From: an uncultured Christensenella sp.
GTDB lineage: Bacteria > Bacillota > Clostridia > Christensenellales > CAG-917
Length of the DNA stretch: 55,476 nt
Direction: 5' to 3'
NCBI GenBank assembly: GCA_910578325.1
Contig: CAJTQT010000008.1
Span: 1 to 55,476 of the forward strand
Below, one piece after another: positions 9,839-18,358 of this stretch (its first letter is position 1; each line of letters starts with the position of its first letter). A program made the position numbers and the translations under genes. Below the pieces are notes generated by a model, which saw nothing but the letters and a program-made list of their open reading frames with translations, did no database searches and was not told the DNA's origin.

Positions 9839-12800
9839 TTATGCTTCTTTAATCCAGACGGTTTTGCTTCCGTCCTTAGTGCTGTAAGCAGTCGCGCCGT
9901 CCGCCGCCTGCAAACTTACGGAATAAACTAATGTGTATTCCAAAGTGCCGTCGTCTTTCCTTACGTAGGTGTAAATGCCGAACTTGCCGTTTTCGCTGAA
10001 ATAGACATATTTGTTCTCATCGGCAATCTGGTCTCCGTTTTCGTCAATTTCGGTAAAGGTCGCGCCTGCAAAGATATATGAGTTGTTGCTTGCGCCGTCA
10101 AATTCCAGTTTGACCGAAGCGTCGGAATTGTAATAGACACCCATAAGTTCGTCGGGGATATACGCCACGTTGTTTGCGACAAATTCTCCCGCCGCGTTTA
10201 TAGTCGCGATGATTACGGTATTTTCGTCGACATAAATGAGATAGAATGCAACGGAAGACATCGACGCGTCGTAGACCGCAATAGTATCTTTTGCGAAATT
10301 AGAGAATATCACGTCGATACCCGACCAAACGCCTCGCGCGATTCCGTCTGCGTCGAATTTTTGCGTGCAGTCGAGTTCAAACGGTCCGCTTGTTCCGTAT
10401 ACGGTGTAAACCGTTCCGAGAATTCTGCTGTAAACGCCGAGCGCGCCTATTTCAGAGCCGTCTGCGTTGCTAAGAACCATTCCGTCGAGATTGAGTATAT
10501 AAATCGCAACTCCGCCGTCGAGTATGCTTACGGTTTTTCCGTCTTCGGAATATGCGTATTTATATTCGAGTTCTTCTCCGCCGACAGTCATAGTCACGTT
10601 TCCTTCGCCCGCGTTTCCTTTGCCGTCGAAGGAAATCTTTTCGATTCCCTCCGCATACCAGTCGTTTACGCTGAGAGCGTCGGGAGTCGTGAACAGTATC
10701 GTTTCATTTCCGAAGTTTACGGAAATTCCGTTGTCCGCAACGCGAACTTCGCATTCGATTTCCTTATAAGTGAACGTGGCGGTGACAGTCGCTCTGTCGT
10801 AATGATAACGCACCGTCTCGCTCTGTCCGTTTTCCGTAACGGTCACAAAACCTCTGACATCCCAGACCATATTGTCCGACGTTGTCATAAAGATATCGTA
10901 CGCGCCGTTGCCGTTGAACGCCAAAGATATACCCGAGTCGCTGTTCCAGTTCCCCTCGAATTTATCGATATAGGTCATATTGTAGTCGTCTACAAGCGAG
11001 CCCGAAGCAGGCGTAAACATAGCAAGCGCAAGCATCGCAATTTCATTTTCGTCATCCGTTGCGGGTATTATGGAAACGTTGCCGAATCCGTACGCCGAAG
11101 TTCTGTGGAACATATTCAATTCGCCGTCATCGTACACGTAAGTGAAATCGTTGCCGTACGAATCGTAACCGAGACCGTAACCGTCTTTATTGATGCCGAA
11201 GAGAATAAACTGATAATTGAGTCCCGTATCCTGCCAGGTTCCGATGCAACTTCCCTCTCTGCCGAGAGTGAGCGTTTTGCCGCCGTATTCCAGCACGAGG
11301 AGCCCGTTCTCATCGAAGCGCGCGCTCAGTCCTTCTGAAATCAGAACGCCGTCTTCTATATAATAGGTAAACGACTCCGATCCGATGACAGCGGTATTCA
11401 CGCCGTTGAACTTTACTTTTACGCAATCGTTAAAATCGCTCTCCCACGCTCCGTTGAAATCGTCGTATTTGGTTATCGAAAGCGTAGAACCGTCCGAAGT
11501 CTGCATAGTGCGTCCGTCGTCGCTGAGTCTTGCCGTGATGATTTTATTTCCGATTTTAATCGTTACGGTTTTTACTTTGACTGTGTACGTAAACTGTCCG
11601 CCCGTTGAAATCGAGCCGGTTCCGTCTGCATAGAAAGTATAAACGGACGTTTCGCCCATAGTATACCATTCACCGAGCAAGCCGTTGTCACGTATCGCCG
11701 TTATCGGAGCCGCGACCGCGCCGTTCTCCGAGAAAATCTCGCCGTCGTAAATTTTAAGACCGTTGTCGGTAAACTCCGCATAATAATCGAGAGTATAATT
11801 TGCGTTTGTCGTCGGTCTTCCGAGATACATCATATAGATGTAGAGGAAGTATCCGTCGTGTATAACAGCCTTTTCGCCGTCAAACACATACATATAATAC
11901 GCGCGTCTGCCTTCGGTATACATCGTCATCATTCCGTTATTGTCGAAAATCAGATCAACGTTAATATCGCCTATTACAGCCTTATACTCGCCTTCCATTA
12001 AGGAATAATCCGCAAATCCGATATAAATCGTGGTTTTGTGTCCCGTAAGCAGGAAACTCGCGGGGACTCTCACCGTAAGTTCTTCATCGAGGAAGTATCC
12101 GAAAGAAATCTTTCCGTCGTCTGCGGTCAGAGTATTCAATCCGTCTCCGTCGAACACGTAAGAGATCGGCACGTATCCGAAGATGTCTTTATCGTTGACA
12201 ATCATATCGGAAAGAGTCGCTTCCGTATGTCCGTTATAACTGGAAAGGAATTTGAACGTAACGTCCATCGCAACTAGACCGACCGAATCGGGAATAGCGG
12301 AAATAACGCCGTCTTTTTCTCTCCATTCCAAAGCATTCCAGTCCATAAGTCTGAGAACGTCCGCAAGAACGGTGACGTCATAGGTGACAGATCCGACGGT
12401 AACGCTGCCGCCGTCAGCATAATAATTGCCTATAAGAACCGTTTCGCGGTCGTCGACGTACATAAGTTTCGCGGGGTGTTTAAGCCCTATAACGCCCGCT
12501 TCTTCGGCATTCGATACGCCGACCAACTCCACCGCGCTTAGGCTGTACGTCAAAGCGTTTTCATTGTACGATTCGCCGACTATTCCGCCGACAACAGGAT
12601 CTTCCGCGATACCCCAGACGTCCAGCGTCCCTATTGCAAAACAGTTGTCCACGGAGGAGAGTTGTCTCATCCAGCCGACGATTCCGCCCGCTCTTTTGGC
12701 ATATCCGTCTATGGTAATATCCGCAGAACAGTTATAAATGTTGGCGGTTCCGAGTCCGCTGAGTCCTACCATCGCGCCCGCAACACCGCCTACCGAGTTT

Positions 12801-14368
12801 ACCTCGTAAGAACCTGAAATGTGGATATCTGCGTCCGCAGTACAGTATGCGACAGTCGCCGTATACGCGTCGGCGGAAGTAGAACCCTCGCCCTGCATAA
12901 ATCCGACTATTCCGCCGACAAGGACGGATATCTGATCGCTGGATACGCCGTGCGCGACGTTTATCGTACCTTTATACGTGCATCCGACAATGTCCGACGC
13001 AAAATTGTATGCCGCGATTCCGCCCACGAAAAGTCCCGTTTCGAGAACTTCGACGTCGATATCCGCTACTACGTTAAGATTTGAAATGTACGCGTTATTG
13101 ACAAATCCGAAAAGTCCCGCCGCCTCGCACTCGTTTGAAAGCACGAAATTGCTCACGGTATGTCCGTTTCCGTCGAAATTGCCGCTGAACATCGTGTTAT
13201 AGTACAAATCCACGCCGATGGGGTCTATCGTAACACCTTTGAAATCCAAATCGGCGCCGAGTTTGAAATATGCGGTATTGTAAGAATTATCCTCTTTATT
13301 GTTTACGCCGTCGGTAAATGTTTTAAACTGCGCGTGGGTTTTTATGACGTACGGGTCATACTGCGTTCCGCGTCCGCTCATAGGCGTGTTGTCATATACA
13401 AGCCCCGATACGGATACCGTAACTTCGTCCGCCACCACAAACGAATATACTCCGTCTGCGTCGCAGTTCACTTCCTTAGTGCCCGCAACAACTATGGGAG
13501 AGCCGATATAATAAGGCGAAATGTTTATCTTGAATTTAACGGTATCTCCCACGTTCGCTTCGCTCGGGACTTCGCCGTCAAATACGAATTTCACGATTTC
13601 GTTTTCGTCCCAGTGCAGGCGACGCTTATCGTTCTTTTCTCTCCACTGCGCGATGAGCACAATGCTTTCCGTCACCGTGGAATTAAAATCAAAAGGCGTC
13701 GTCTCTCCGCTAAGCGACCAGTGCAGGAACACGAAACCTTCTCTGCTCGGACTCGCGATTTCCACGACTTTGCCGCCGACTACGTTTCTTACAAGATTGT
13801 CCTGTCCATTGCCGTAAACGTAAGTTACCGTCACGGATGACGTCTTTTTCTGCCATTGCGCAACGAGAACAATGCTCTCAGTCACCGTGGTATTGAAGTC
13901 GAAAGGCACATTTTCGCCCGCTATCGCCCAAAACTTAAAGACATAGCCTTCTCTTGTAGGTTCTGCAATTTCTTCAACCTTGCCGTCAACGATATCGCAC
14001 ACCAAATCGTTTTGTCCGTTGGCGAACACGAACGTTGCCGTCAGAGAAGAAGTAACCTCTACCCACTTGGCAACAAGCGTAATGTCTGAGGTTATTGGCG
14101 TATCAAACGAAAACTCTTCTCCGTTAAGCAACCAGCAAACGAAAACGTATCCTTCTCTCGTCGGATTTGCAGGCTTCTGCACGGTTTCGCCGCTGTTTAC
14201 GGTTTTTGCCTCTATCGAAACTTCGTCGCCCGTAAAATTAACTGTAAAAGTACTCGGCGTCGGCGGAGTTTTATCGCACGCGACAAGTGCCGCCGCTGCC
14301 GTCAGACAAAGCGTGAGCACGAGCACCATCGCAAGTATCTTTCTTATCTGTCCTTTCGAGGATTTCAT
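9839..14368 (-). CDS. Giant surface lipoprotein encoded directly after oppF
   Basis: A 1509-residue lipoprotein; lipobox ALVAC gives lipidated Cys31. Three InlB-type repeats occupy about 36-255, a short beta domain follows, then a GLUG-like region (about 340-640; GNFDGNGH, VGGIAAY, AGGIVGWM), then tandem beta modules opening with GEY, GEW, GAW or GTW. The first repeat is nearly the same as that of the 1452-residue lipoprotein, so the two genes are recent duplicates at least in this part. The ATG at 14368 has AGGAG five bases upstream and opens a normal signal peptide; the frame extends ten codons further but without support. Only 26 bases separate it from oppF, which suggests co-transcription with the peptide transporter. 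Substrate capture for the transporter is inference. Confidence 0.87.
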   Translation of the reverse strand: MKSSKGQIRKILAMVLVLTLCLTAAAALVACDKTPPTPSTFTVNFTGDEVSIEAKTVNSGETVQKPANPTREGYVFVCWLLNGEEFSFDTPITSDITLVAKWVEVTSSLTATFVFANGQNDLVCDIVDGKVEEIAEPTREGYVFKFWAIAGENVPFDFNTTVTESIVLVAQWQKKTSSVTVTYVYGNGQDNLVRNVVGGKVVEIASPSREGFVFLHWSLSGETTPFDFNSTVTESIVLIAQWREKNDKRRLHWDENEIVKFVFDGEVPSEANVGDTVKFKINISPYYIGSPIVVAGTKEVNCDADGVYSFVVADEVTVSVSGLVYDNTPMSGRGTQYDPYVIKTHAQFKTFTDGVNNKEDNSYNTAYFKLGADLDFKGVTIDPIGVDLYYNTMFSGNFDGNGHTVSNFVLSNECEAAGLFGFVNNAYISNLNVVADIDVEVLETGLFVGGIAAYNFASDIVGCTYKGTINVAHGVSSDQISVLVGGIVGFMQGEGSTSADAYTATVAYCTADADIHISGSYEVNSVGGVAGAMVGLSGLGTANIYNCSADITIDGYAKRAGGIVGWMRQLSSVDNCFAIGTLDVWGIAEDPVVGGIVGESYNENALTYSLSAVELVGVSNAEEAGVIGLKHPAKLMYVDDRETVLIGNYYADGGSVTVGSVTYDVTVLADVLRLMDWNALEWREKDGVISAIPDSVGLVAMDVTFKFLSSYNGHTEATLSDMIVNDKDIFGYVPISYVFDGDGLNTLTADDGKISFGYFLDEELTVRVPASFLLTGHKTTIYIGFADYSLMEGEYKAVIGDINVDLIFDNNGMMTMYTEGRRAYYMYVFDGEKAVIHDGYFLYIYMMYLGRPTTNANYTLDYYAEFTDNGLKIYDGEIFSENGAVAAPITAIRDNGLLGEWYTMGETSVYTFYADGTGSISTGGQFTYTVKVKTVTIKIGNKIITARLSDDGRTMQTSDGSTLSITKYDDFNGAWESDFNDCVKVKFNGVNTAVIGSESFTYYIEDGVLISEGLSARFDENGLLVLEYGGKTLTLGREGSCIGTWQDTGLNYQFILFGINKDGYGLGYDSYGNDFTYVYDDGELNMFHRTSAYGFGNVSIIPATDDENEIAMLALAMFTPASGSLVDDYNMTYIDKFEGNWNSDSGISLAFNGNGAYDIFMTTSDNMVWDVRGFVTVTENGQSETVRYHYDRATVTATFTYKEIECEVRVADNGISVNFGNETILFTTPDALSVNDWYAEGIEKISFDGKGNAGEGNVTMTVGGEELEYKYAYSEDGKTVSILDGGVAIYILNLDGMVLSNADGSEIGALGVYSRILGTVYTVYGTSGPFELDCTQKFDADGIARGVWSGIDVIFSNFAKDTIAVYDASMSSVAFYLIYVDENTVIIATINAAGEFVANNVAYIPDELMGVYYNSDASVKLEFDGASNNSYIFAGATFTEIDENGDQIADENKYVYFSENGKFGIYTYVRKDDGTLEYTLVYSVSLQAADGATAYSTKDGSKTVWIKEA

Positions 14369-14394
14369 ATTTACTCCTATTCCGCCCTCAGGTC

Positions 14395-15651
14395 TCATTC
14401 CTGCGGATAGAGGTGACAGGCAACAAAGTGCCCGTTGCCGTAATCTCTGAATTTGGGTTCGACCTGTTTACATACGTCCATACATCTGCTGCATCTCGTA
14501 TGGAACTTACAACCCTTTGGCGGATTTGCAGGCGAGGGAATATCGCCCTGCAAAATAATTCTCTTAATCTTCGTATCGGGGTCGGGAATGGGCACCGCTG
14601 AAAACAATGCCTCGGTATACGGGTGCATCGGATTTGCAAACAAGTCCTTCTTTGTGCCGAATTCCACCATATTGCCCAGATACATAACGCCGACTTCGTC
14701 CGAAATATGTTCAACGACGGACAAATCGTGCGAGATGAATATGTATGCCAGATTCTCCGCTTCCTGCAAGTCTTTAAACAGGTTTATGACCTGCGCCTGT
14801 ATGGAAACGTCAAGCGCGCTTACGGGCTCGTCGCAGATGACGAGTTTCGGTTTGAGCGCAAGTGCTTTTGCGATACATATACGCTGTCTCTGTCCGCCCG
14901 AAAACTCGTGCGGATATCTTTCGAAATAGTGCGGTTGCAATCCGCATTTCTGCATAATATCGACAATATAATCCTTATACTCGGATTTGGGTACTATGCC
15001 GTGAGTTTTGACCGCTTCGCCCACGATTTCTCCGACAGTAAGACGGGGAGAAAGCGACGCGTACGGGTCCTGAAATATCATCTGGAAGTGCGGACGCATA
15101 CGTCTGAGCGCCTCGCCTTTGATATTCTCTATATGTTTGCCGTCGAAAATAATCTGTCCCGACGTAGGCGTGTAAAGACGCAGTATCGTTCTGCCCAGCG
15201 TCGTCTTGCCGCAACCCGATTCGCCGACTATACCTATCGTCTTTCCCTGTTTCAGATTGAACGAAACTCCGTCAACCGCTTTGAGGTATACGTTGTTGTT
15301 CTTGTTCCAGGAAGTCTTTATCGGGAAATACTCTCTGAGTTTCTTGACCTGCAACAGATATTCGCCGTCGTTATCGTCGATATCGACTCCGCAATCGGCT
15401 CTGGACGCGCAACTTTCGCATTTTCCCGTGCACAGACACTCAACGGTATGCTTTACGCTCTCAACCTGCGCGGCTGTATCCGCTTCCGCATTGACGTCCG
15501 CTGCGGTATCATCGGTTGTAGGTGCGATTGTTTCGGCGCGCTCTGCTATTTCCGCGGTATTATCCGCATTGTCGACGTTATTAGTATTCGCGACTGCGTT
15601 TTCTTCTATTACGGAATTATCTTCCGTTATCGATTTGGTGCGTTCAGTCAT
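14395..15651 (-). CDS. oppF: Oligopeptide ABC transporter ATP-binding protein OppF
   Basis: A 418-residue ATPase that powers peptide import together with OppD on the cytoplasmic face. It has Walker A GESGCGKTT, signature SGGQRQR, Walker B VICDEP and the C-terminal oligopeptide-transporter domain with the usual cysteines (CKFHTRC...C...C). Ordinary OppF is about 310-330 residues. The surplus is an N-terminal extension of about 95 residues, first Ala/Asp/Glu-rich and then a cysteine cluster (CLCTGKCESCASRADC), which I do not know from standard OppF. AAGGAG lies seven bases before the ATG. The start overlaps the end of oppD by 8 bases. Identity is certain; the substrate range is inferred from family. 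Confidence 0.93.
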   Translation of the reverse strand: MTERTKSITEDNSVIEENAVANTNNVDNADNTAEIAERAETIAPTTDDTAADVNAEADTAAQVESVKHTVECLCTGKCESCASRADCGVDIDDNDGEYLLQVKKLREYFPIKTSWNKNNNVYLKAVDGVSFNLKQGKTIGIVGESGCGKTTLGRTILRLYTPTSGQIIFDGKHIENIKGEALRRMRPHFQMIFQDPYASLSPRLTVGEIVGEAVKTHGIVPKSEYKDYIVDIMQKCGLQPHYFERYPHEFSGGQRQRICIAKALALKPKLVICDEPVSALDVSIQAQVINLFKDLQEAENLAYIFISHDLSVVEHISDEVGVMYLGNMVEFGTKKDLFANPMHPYTEALFSAVPIPDPDTKIKRIILQGDIPSPANPPKGCKFHTRCSRCMDVCKQVEPKFRDYGNGHFVACHLYPQE

Positions 15652-17074
15652 TATTGCGCTCCTTCATCATATCTTTGTATCTGTGACAGGCAACAAAGTG
15701 CGTAGGCGATACCTGCACCATTTCGGGATAATCTCCCTTGCAGGCAGCGCAACGCATATCGCATCTGTCCTTGAAATAACAGGTGGAAAGCATATTTATG
15801 GGGTTAGGCACGTTGCCGGGGATACTGTACAGCCTGTCGACTTCCTTTCCGACGACGGGCTTGCTTCTCTGCAAGCCTATCGTATAAGGATGCAGAGGAT
15901 TGTTGAATATCTCTCTGACAGTTCCCTTTTCTACCACTCTGCCCGCGTACATAACCACAACGTAGTCAACCATTTCCGCGATAACGCCAAGATCGTGCGT
16001 GATAAGCATAATGCTTCCGCTTATTTTGTCCTTGACCTCGCGCAGCAGGTCGAGAATCTGCGCCTGAATCGTAACGTCGAGCGCGGTTGTCGGCTCGTCC
16101 GCAATAATCAGTTTCGGATTGCAGCACAGTGCCATCGCTATCATAACGCGCTGACGCATACCGCCCGAAAGTTGGTGCGGATAAGATTTATATACGTGCT
16201 CGGGCATCGCTATGCCGACGAGATTGAGCATCTCTATACTGCGCTTCTTTGCGTCGTCTTTATCTGCTCCGTCAACGTGCAACAGCGTCACCTCGTCAAG
16301 TTGATATCCGATTGTAAACACGGGATTCAGACTTGTCATAGGCTCCTGAAAAATCATAGCGATTTCCCTTCCGCGGATTGACGTCATCTCAGAAACGGGC
16401 ATTTTTGCAATATCCAGAACTTCTTCGTGCTCGTCGTATTTAGGCTTAAACTTCGGTTTCCCCTTCTTGTTTACGGCGTGAACCATAATCGGATTGCCGT
16501 CCTCGTCAAGCACGGGATTGCCGTCCTCGTCGAGTTTTTCGGTCATAACGGGAATCATACCTGTTTTCGTAAACACGGGTTTTCCGTTTCTGACAACCTG
16601 TTCCATAACGTAGTTGCCGTTTTCGTCAACTTCCGGTTTGCCTGTATTTTCATCGATTTTGTAAGTGCAAACGGGTTCGGGCGCGCTTTTGGTACGGACG
16701 GTGGAACGGAAACGTATGCTTCCGCTGACTATCTGTCCCATCGGGCCCTGAACAAGTTGCATAAGCGAAAGACTGGTAACGGATTTTCCGCAACCCGACT
16801 CGCCGACGACGCCGACGGTAGAACCCTGCGGAATATCGAAAGATACTCCGTTTACCGCCTTAGCCACACCGTTATCCGTAAAGAAATAGGTATGCAGGTC
16901 GTCGAATTCCACGATATTGTTGGGGTCGCGCATTTCCGTGACGTAATCTTCGCGTTTATAATTCTTGCGTTTTTTCTGCAAATCCTTTATCGTGCGAAGA
17001 TTGTCTTTGGCAATCTGCTTAGACTCCTTAGCAGTAATATAATGCTGATTTTTAGTCTTTTTATCTTCCGCCAT
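15644..17074 (-). CDS. oppD: Oligopeptide ABC transporter ATP-binding protein OppD
   Basis: A 476-residue ATPase, partner of OppF. It shows Walker A GESGCGKSV, Q-loop IFQEPMTSLNP, signature LSGGMRQR, Walker B IIADEPTTALD and the C-terminal four-cysteine oligopeptide domain. OppD is usually 320-360 residues. Here about 90 extra residues lie between Walker A and the Q-loop, containing repeated DENGN/DEDGNP units (KLDEDGNPVLDEDGNPIM). The insert falls where a short beta-hairpin region exists in the family, so the nucleotide site should be intact. There is also an N-terminal Lys-rich extension of about 50 residues. GAGGAG six bases before the ATG overlaps the oppC stop codon region, so translation is probably coupled. 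Confidence 0.93.
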   Translation of the reverse strand: MAEDKKTKNQHYITAKESKQIAKDNLRTIKDLQKKRKNYKREDYVTEMRDPNNIVEFDDLHTYFFTDNGVAKAVNGVSFDIPQGSTVGVVGESGCGKSVTSLSLMQLVQGPMGQIVSGSIRFRSTVRTKSAPEPVCTYKIDENTGKPEVDENGNYVMEQVVRNGKPVFTKTGMIPVMTEKLDEDGNPVLDEDGNPIMVHAVNKKGKPKFKPKYDEHEEVLDIAKMPVSEMTSIRGREIAMIFQEPMTSLNPVFTIGYQLDEVTLLHVDGADKDDAKKRSIEMLNLVGIAMPEHVYKSYPHQLSGGMRQRVMIAMALCCNPKLIIADEPTTALDVTIQAQILDLLREVKDKISGSIMLITHDLGVIAEMVDYVVVMYAGRVVEKGTVREIFNNPLHPYTIGLQRSKPVVGKEVDRLYSIPGNVPNPINMLSTCYFKDRCDMRCAACKGDYPEMVQVSPTHFVACHRYKDMMKERNND

Positions 17075-17076
17075 AG

Positions 17077-18348
17077 TTATCTCCTCGCTTTGGGATCGAA
17101 CGCGTCGCGCAGACCGTCACCGACAAAGTTAAACGCCAGAACGGCAAGCACAATACAGATTCCCGGCGGAATCCAGAGGTTTGGATACAGCCTCAGAATA
17201 TTCGACTTCGCCGCGCCGTTTATCATATTGCCCCAGGTTGCGTATTCGGTGGGAAGACCTATGCCCAGATATCCGAGCGTTGCTTCCGTAAGTATAATGC
17301 CGCCCAATCCCAACGTCATCGAAACGATGAGTTGCGGAATGACGTTCGGAATCAGATGTTTGAATATCTTGCGTCCGACGGTTAGTCCGCTCGCCTCCGC
17401 GCTTAACATAAAGTCCTGCTCGCGTAGCGACAGAATCTGTCCGCGCACAAGTCTCGCAGTGCCCGCCCAGCCGAAGAGCGTCATCATCGCCATCATTATG
17501 TAAAGTCTGCTCGGACCGTAAACTTCAAGCGAATTGAGCGAAACGCCGACTATCATCAGTATCGGAAGCGTGGGCACGCAGTTGAAAATGTCGACTATAC
17601 GCATTATGACCTGATCCACCCATTTGCCGAAGTATCCTGCGATTCCGCCCAGTATTACGCCGATTACGGTTTCGAGTATTATGACAACGAATCCTATCGT
17701 AAGCGATATTCTTCCGCCGTACATCAGACGCGAAAGTATATCAAATCCCATCTCGTCGGTTCCCAGAAGATGTTTTCCCGACGGTTTGAGATAGTTGCTT
17801 CTGTCAAAATACGTAACTATGTATACGACGTTGTTTCCGTTCTCGTCCTTATCGTAAACCGCATAATCGTTGTCCGTACCCGGCGATATTATGATTTCGC
17901 TTGTATGTTCCTCGCGCACACCGACGCTGTCGGGCTCTTTCTCACCCCATATAAAAGGAAGAAAATCAAACAGCGGACCGAAGAACGAGAAAATAAACAG
18001 TACAACTAGCAGTACGAGTCCCGTCATAGACAATTTTGAACGGAAGAAACGTTTCATAACTATACGTCCGGGACTGAGCGTGCGTCCTGTAATCTCTGCA
18101 ACGTCTTCCTCTTCCTCGGTTTCGTCTTCCGCAACCGCGTCGACGTTCTCTGCCGTCATCGCCCCATCCTGCACCGTTTCTGAAACAGCCTCGCTCTCCT
18201 CGACGCTATTTACAACTGTATTTTCACTTTCAAGCAACTGCTCTTTCTGAACTGTATTGTCCGTAATCTCCTCGCCTACGTTGACCACGACGGTATCGGA
18301 AGGATTCTGAGCAACGATAGGCTCTTCTATCGATTTGTCCTTTTTCAT
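17077..18348 (-). CDS. oppC: Oligopeptide ABC transporter permease OppC
   Basis: A 423-residue inner-membrane permease subunit. The core has the first transmembrane helix (about 105-125), an external loop, then the five-helix permease domain with the EAA-like loop (SAEASGLTVGRKIFKHLIPN), which docks on the ATPases. The first 95 residues are a very acidic cytoplasmic extension rich in Glu, Val and Asp that ordinary OppC lacks. The loop after the first helix is also longer than usual and includes a DKDENGNN unit. AGGAGG six bases before the ATG sets the start. It follows oppB by 10 bases and precedes oppD by 2. Confidence 0.92.
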   Translation of the reverse strand: MKKDKSIEEPIVAQNPSDTVVVNVGEEITDNTVQKEQLLESENTVVNSVEESEAVSETVQDGAMTAENVDAVAEDETEEEEDVAEITGRTLSPGRIVMKRFFRSKLSMTGLVLLVVLFIFSFFGPLFDFLPFIWGEKEPDSVGVREEHTSEIIISPGTDNDYAVYDKDENGNNVVYIVTYFDRSNYLKPSGKHLLGTDEMGFDILSRLMYGGRISLTIGFVVIILETVIGVILGGIAGYFGKWVDQVIMRIVDIFNCVPTLPILMIVGVSLNSLEVYGPSRLYIMMAMMTLFGWAGTARLVRGQILSLREQDFMLSAEASGLTVGRKIFKHLIPNVIPQLIVSMTLGLGGIILTEATLGYLGIGLPTEYATWGNMINGAAKSNILRLYPNLWIPPGICIVLAVLAFNFVGDGLRDAFDPKARR

Positions 18349-18358
18349 ACGTACCCTC

